Assembly: GCA_963756715.1 (NCBI GenBank)
Contig: CAVWOV010000035.1
Span: forward strand, 62,001 to 126,000
Reading direction: 5' to 3'
Origin: VAZQ01 sp963756715
GTDB lineage: Bacteria > Pseudomonadota > Alphaproteobacteria > Rhizobiales > Xanthobacteraceae
DNA length: 64,000 nt
A program made the translations under genes and the position numbers. Under the pieces are notes generated by a model, which saw nothing but the letters and a program-made list of their open reading frames with translations, had not been told where the DNA came from and did no database searches. Positions 61,901-64,000 of the stretch are shown piece by piece (positions within the stretch are counted from its first letter, which is position 1; each line of letters starts with the position of its first letter).

Positions 61901-64000
61901 GCGCGAGCCCCAGCGTCTCGGCAAACAAACCGCACAGCACCTCCTCGTGCGGCGTGCGCGGCAGACGCCGCAGCGCCGCAACCGGCGCCTCCGGCTCGGG
62001 CAGCGCCCGCCGGTCGAGCTTGCCGTTCGGCGTCAGCGGCAGCCGATCCAGCACCACGAACGCCGCCGGCACCATGTAGTCCGGCAGGCTCGACGACAGG
62101 TGCGCGCGCAGCGCCGCCGCATCCGGCGCCGTCGCGCCGTCCTTTGCGACCACATACGCCACCAGCCGCAGCGAACCACTACCGCTCCCGCCTGGCGCCA
62201 GCTCGTGGCCGCCGTCTTGCGAAGTGGCCCGCCATCGCGGCGCGCCACCACGGCGGCCTGCGCCACGCCCGCATGGCGCTTGAGCGCCGCCTCGATCTCG
62301 CCCGGCTCGATGCGGAAGCCGCGCAGCTTCACCTGCGCGTCCGCCCGCCCCAGGAAGTCCAGCACCCCGTCGGGCCGCCAGCGCGCCAGGTCGCCGGTGC
62401 GGTACATCCGGCTCCCCGCCGGACCAAACGGGTCGGCCACAAACCGCTCCGCCGTCAGACCCGGACGCCCCAGATAGCCCCGCGCCAGACCCGCGCCCGC
62501 AACGTACAACTCGCCGCTCACGCCAGCAGGAACAGGCCCAGATGCATCGTCCAGTACGTACGCTGCGATAGTTCCGGCATCGGGCGGCCGATCGGGATCG
62601 TCGAGCTCAGCGTCATCACCGGTCACCGACAAGCTAAGTCGCATCGATCGTTGCTTCGGTCGGGCCGTAAAGATTATCGATGCTGCGCAATGCGGCATGC
62701 AGATTTGACAACTTCTTGCTGCAGCGAGATCGTGAAGAGCGCTTCGCCGCCCAGATGCAAGCTGATTAATCGCTACCTCAAAGTTGCGGGTCGCCGTAAC
62801 GAAGAACGGACTGCAGATAGGACGGCACGCAACTGACGAACGTCTTGATTCCGGTGTCGGATCGACGAGCTTGGCCGGAAGTCCGACGGCGCTTCGCGGA
62901 CGCATCGGCGATCACGACCGTCGTGCCGCCGCCAACAAGCGGCCAGAAGCAACTGTTCGATCGAGGCGTCGAAAGCGAACGGATGATAAGCTGCAGCCCT
63001 GAATCGTCGCGATCAACTCGAAGTTCCTGCATCCAAGCGTAGACGATCTTGTTTGCGAGATTCGCATGCGTGACGGCGACGCCTTTGGGTTGGCCGGATC
63101 GATCCGGAGGTGTAGATGACGTAGGCGGTGGAGTGCGGATTCGATGCGGCCGGCGGTGCGGTGGTTGGCTGACGCGCGATGGCGGTGATCCAGCCGGTCA
63201 AGCAGGATCGACCGTCGGGCATCGTGGGTCGGGCAGCCTGTCGCGATCAGCGCGGCTGTGCGTCAGGAGCACTGGCGGCCGAGCATCGCGCCAGTCATGA
63301 AGGCGAGCCGCTCGGTTGGGATACTCCGGATCGAGCGGCAGGTATGCGGCGCCGGCCTTGAGGATACCGAGGAGGGCGATGACCATGTCGAAGGAGCGCT
63401 CGACGCAGAGCGCCACGATGGTCTCGGGTCCGGCGCCGAGGGAGCGCAGGTGGTGCGCAAGCTGGTTGGCGCGGGCGTCAAGCTCGCGGTAGCTGAGGCT
63501 TTCATCCTCGCAGGTGAGCGCGACCGCGTCCGGGGTGCGGGCGGCCTGCCGGGCGAACAGCGCCGGGATGGTGGCGGTGGGGATCGGGCGGGCGGTGTCG
63601 TTCCAGTCGGTCAGGATGGTGCGGCGCTCGGCGGGGGAGAGAATGTCGAGGCTGCCGATGGCGCGGGTAGGATCGTTGACGGCGGCCGTGAGCAGCCGGG
63701 TGAGGCGGCCGGCCAGCATGGCGGCGGTCGCTTCGTCGAACAGGTCGGCGGCATATTCCAGCACGCCCGCGATGCCGGCCGGTGCGCCGTCAGGGGCGCG
63801 CTCCTCGGCGAGCGCAAACGACAGGTCGAACTTGGCGCTGGCGACCGGCACCTCCTCGAATGAGGTGCGCAGCCCCGGCAGCTCGAGGCTGACCCGGGCG
63901 TCGTTCTGGAACGCCAGCATTACCTGGAACAGCGGGTGATGCGACAGTGAGCGCGCCGGGTTGAGCACCTCCACCAAACGCTCAAATGGCAGCTCCTGGT
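55971..64000 (-). CDS. Nonribosomal peptide synthetase, 5' part beyond window, (..C)-A-T-E-C-A-T-TE, frameshifted
   Basis: Minus strand, from the edge: the end of a condensation domain (LNPARSLSHHPLFQVMLAF, about 63970-63690); an A domain (YRELDARANQLAHHL, later YRTGDLARWRPDGVLDFLGR), badly frameshifted at 62.53-63.2 kb; a carrier (NFFALGGDSIMSIQL, Ser at about 61858); an epimerisation domain (HHLAVDGVSWRIL near 61213, RTVGWFTSLYPVRL, GFNYLGRF); a condensation domain (DDILPLAPLQEGLLFHALYD, HHILLDGWS near 59624); a second A domain (TAYVIYTSGSSGQPKGV, LVNLYGPTETTIQ); a carrier (NFFELGGHSLLATRL, Ser near 56921); and a thioesterase (LLGWSFGGLVAHA, Ser near 56528) ending at 55971. By hand alignment to GrsA-PheA, the last A domain code is D-A-W-Q-F-G-L-I-Q-K, close to published Gln codes. 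Frame changes near 57.8, 58.6-58.75, 60.08, 61.35 and 62.2-63.2 kb look like sequence errors. The product is not identified. Confidence 0.92.
56930..57605. repeat. NRPS intragenic duplication: A-domain C-terminal half and carrier start, copy in last module
   Basis: Nearly identical, apart from scattered substitutions and small indels, to 61870-62525 in the preceding module. It covers A-domain cores A5-A10 and the linker to the carrier. A second near-identical block pairs about 58366-58745 with 63310-63685 (A1-A2 and the C-A linker). Confidence 0.85.
60600..60660. repeat. 15-bp tandem repeat within the epimerisation domain
   Basis: About four copies of a unit close to gcgcacttggatcaa. On the coding (minus) strand they give DPSAL-DPSAL-SPSAP-NPSAL, an in-frame 5-residue repeat just after the E-domain motif SLYPVRL. 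Confidence 0.8.
60722..60766. repeat. Second 15-bp tandem repeat within the epimerisation domain
   Basis: ctcctcgcggccaaa at 60722-60736 and 60737-60751, with ctcctcgcggccatg at 60752-60766. The coding strand gives repeated GREEF before EIAADLDLSRTVGWF, in a surface loop between E-domain motifs. Confidence 0.85.

Noticed and set aside
1..64000. tRNA, rRNA, prophage or insertion sequence
   Set aside because: I found no tRNA-like cloverleaf with a CCA-proximal arm, no rRNA sequence, and no integrase, transposase or phage structural gene in any frame.

Overview
High-GC alphaproteobacterial chromosome, most like the Bradyrhizobium/Rhodopseudomonas group of Hyphomicrobiales. The evidence is GcrA with a GANTC-rich upstream region, a SAM-II riboswitch on metZ, the argD-argF-hslO / apaG / metZ / dcd housekeeping block, many Liv-type ABC transporters and molybdenum hydroxylases, and several families of short palindromic repeats. 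I see no rRNA, tRNA, CRISPR array, integrase or transposase.

Layout. (1) 1-14.7 kb is a catabolic region: a UbiD-type decarboxylase, a maleate-isomerase/arylmalonate-decarboxylase-like protein, a complete branched-chain-type ABC transporter (livF-G-M-H-K, minus strand), and a divergent plus-strand operon. That operon encodes a molybdenum-hydroxylase large subunit, a fumarate-reductase-like flavoprotein, a lone 2Fe-2S domain, an FAD medium subunit and a CoxS-CoxG fusion; a metal amidohydrolase follows. (2) 14.9-23.6 kb is core: gcrA, argD, argF, hslO, apaG, an SGNH hydrolase, metZ with riboswitch and attenuator, and a long-form dCTP deaminase. (3) 23.6-36.4 kb is a second catabolic region: livF-G-HM(fused)-K, a degenerate SDR, an alpha/beta hydrolase, a P450, a cyclase-family hydrolase and a second molybdenum hydroxylase. 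(4) 35.4-41.7 kb is a polyamine/opine-type ABC importer with an NDP-forming acyl-CoA synthetase inside its operon. (5) 41.7-45.0 kb is a tripartite tricarboxylate transporter with fused TctA-TctB, less GC-rich by eye and split by palindromic repeats. (6) 45.2-47 kb holds a truncated NmrA-like gene, a tiny hendecad-repeat ORF and an enoyl-CoA hydratase. (7) 47.0-64.0 kb is a nonribosomal peptide locus: ParA ATPase + DUF697, an SbmA/BacA-like ABC protein, MbtH, a second DUF697 protein, a two-TM miniprotein, a SyrD-like cyclic-peptide exporter, an SPFH protein, a 4'-phosphopantetheinyl transferase and an NRPS (..C-A-T-E-C-A-T-TE) that runs off the right edge.

Data quality. Genes in 13.4-24.4 kb and the NRPS carry dense single-base frameshifts, mostly extra bases, while 46.1-55.9 kb has none that I can see. 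Because the broken genes include argD, argF, hslO, metZ and dcd, I read these as consensus errors, not real pseudogenes, and give the reconstructed gene spans.

How it works together. Regions 1 and 3 look like uptake-plus-oxidation modules for aromatic or N-heterocyclic acids: importer, molybdenum hydroxylase or P450, hydrolase, decarboxylase, isomerase. Region 7 looks like one biosynthesis-export unit for a peptide whose last residue is predicted to be Gln/Glu, preceded by a D-residue. The shared-flank, divergent-core A domains and the DUF697/ParA/SPFH membrane genes are its most unusual parts.
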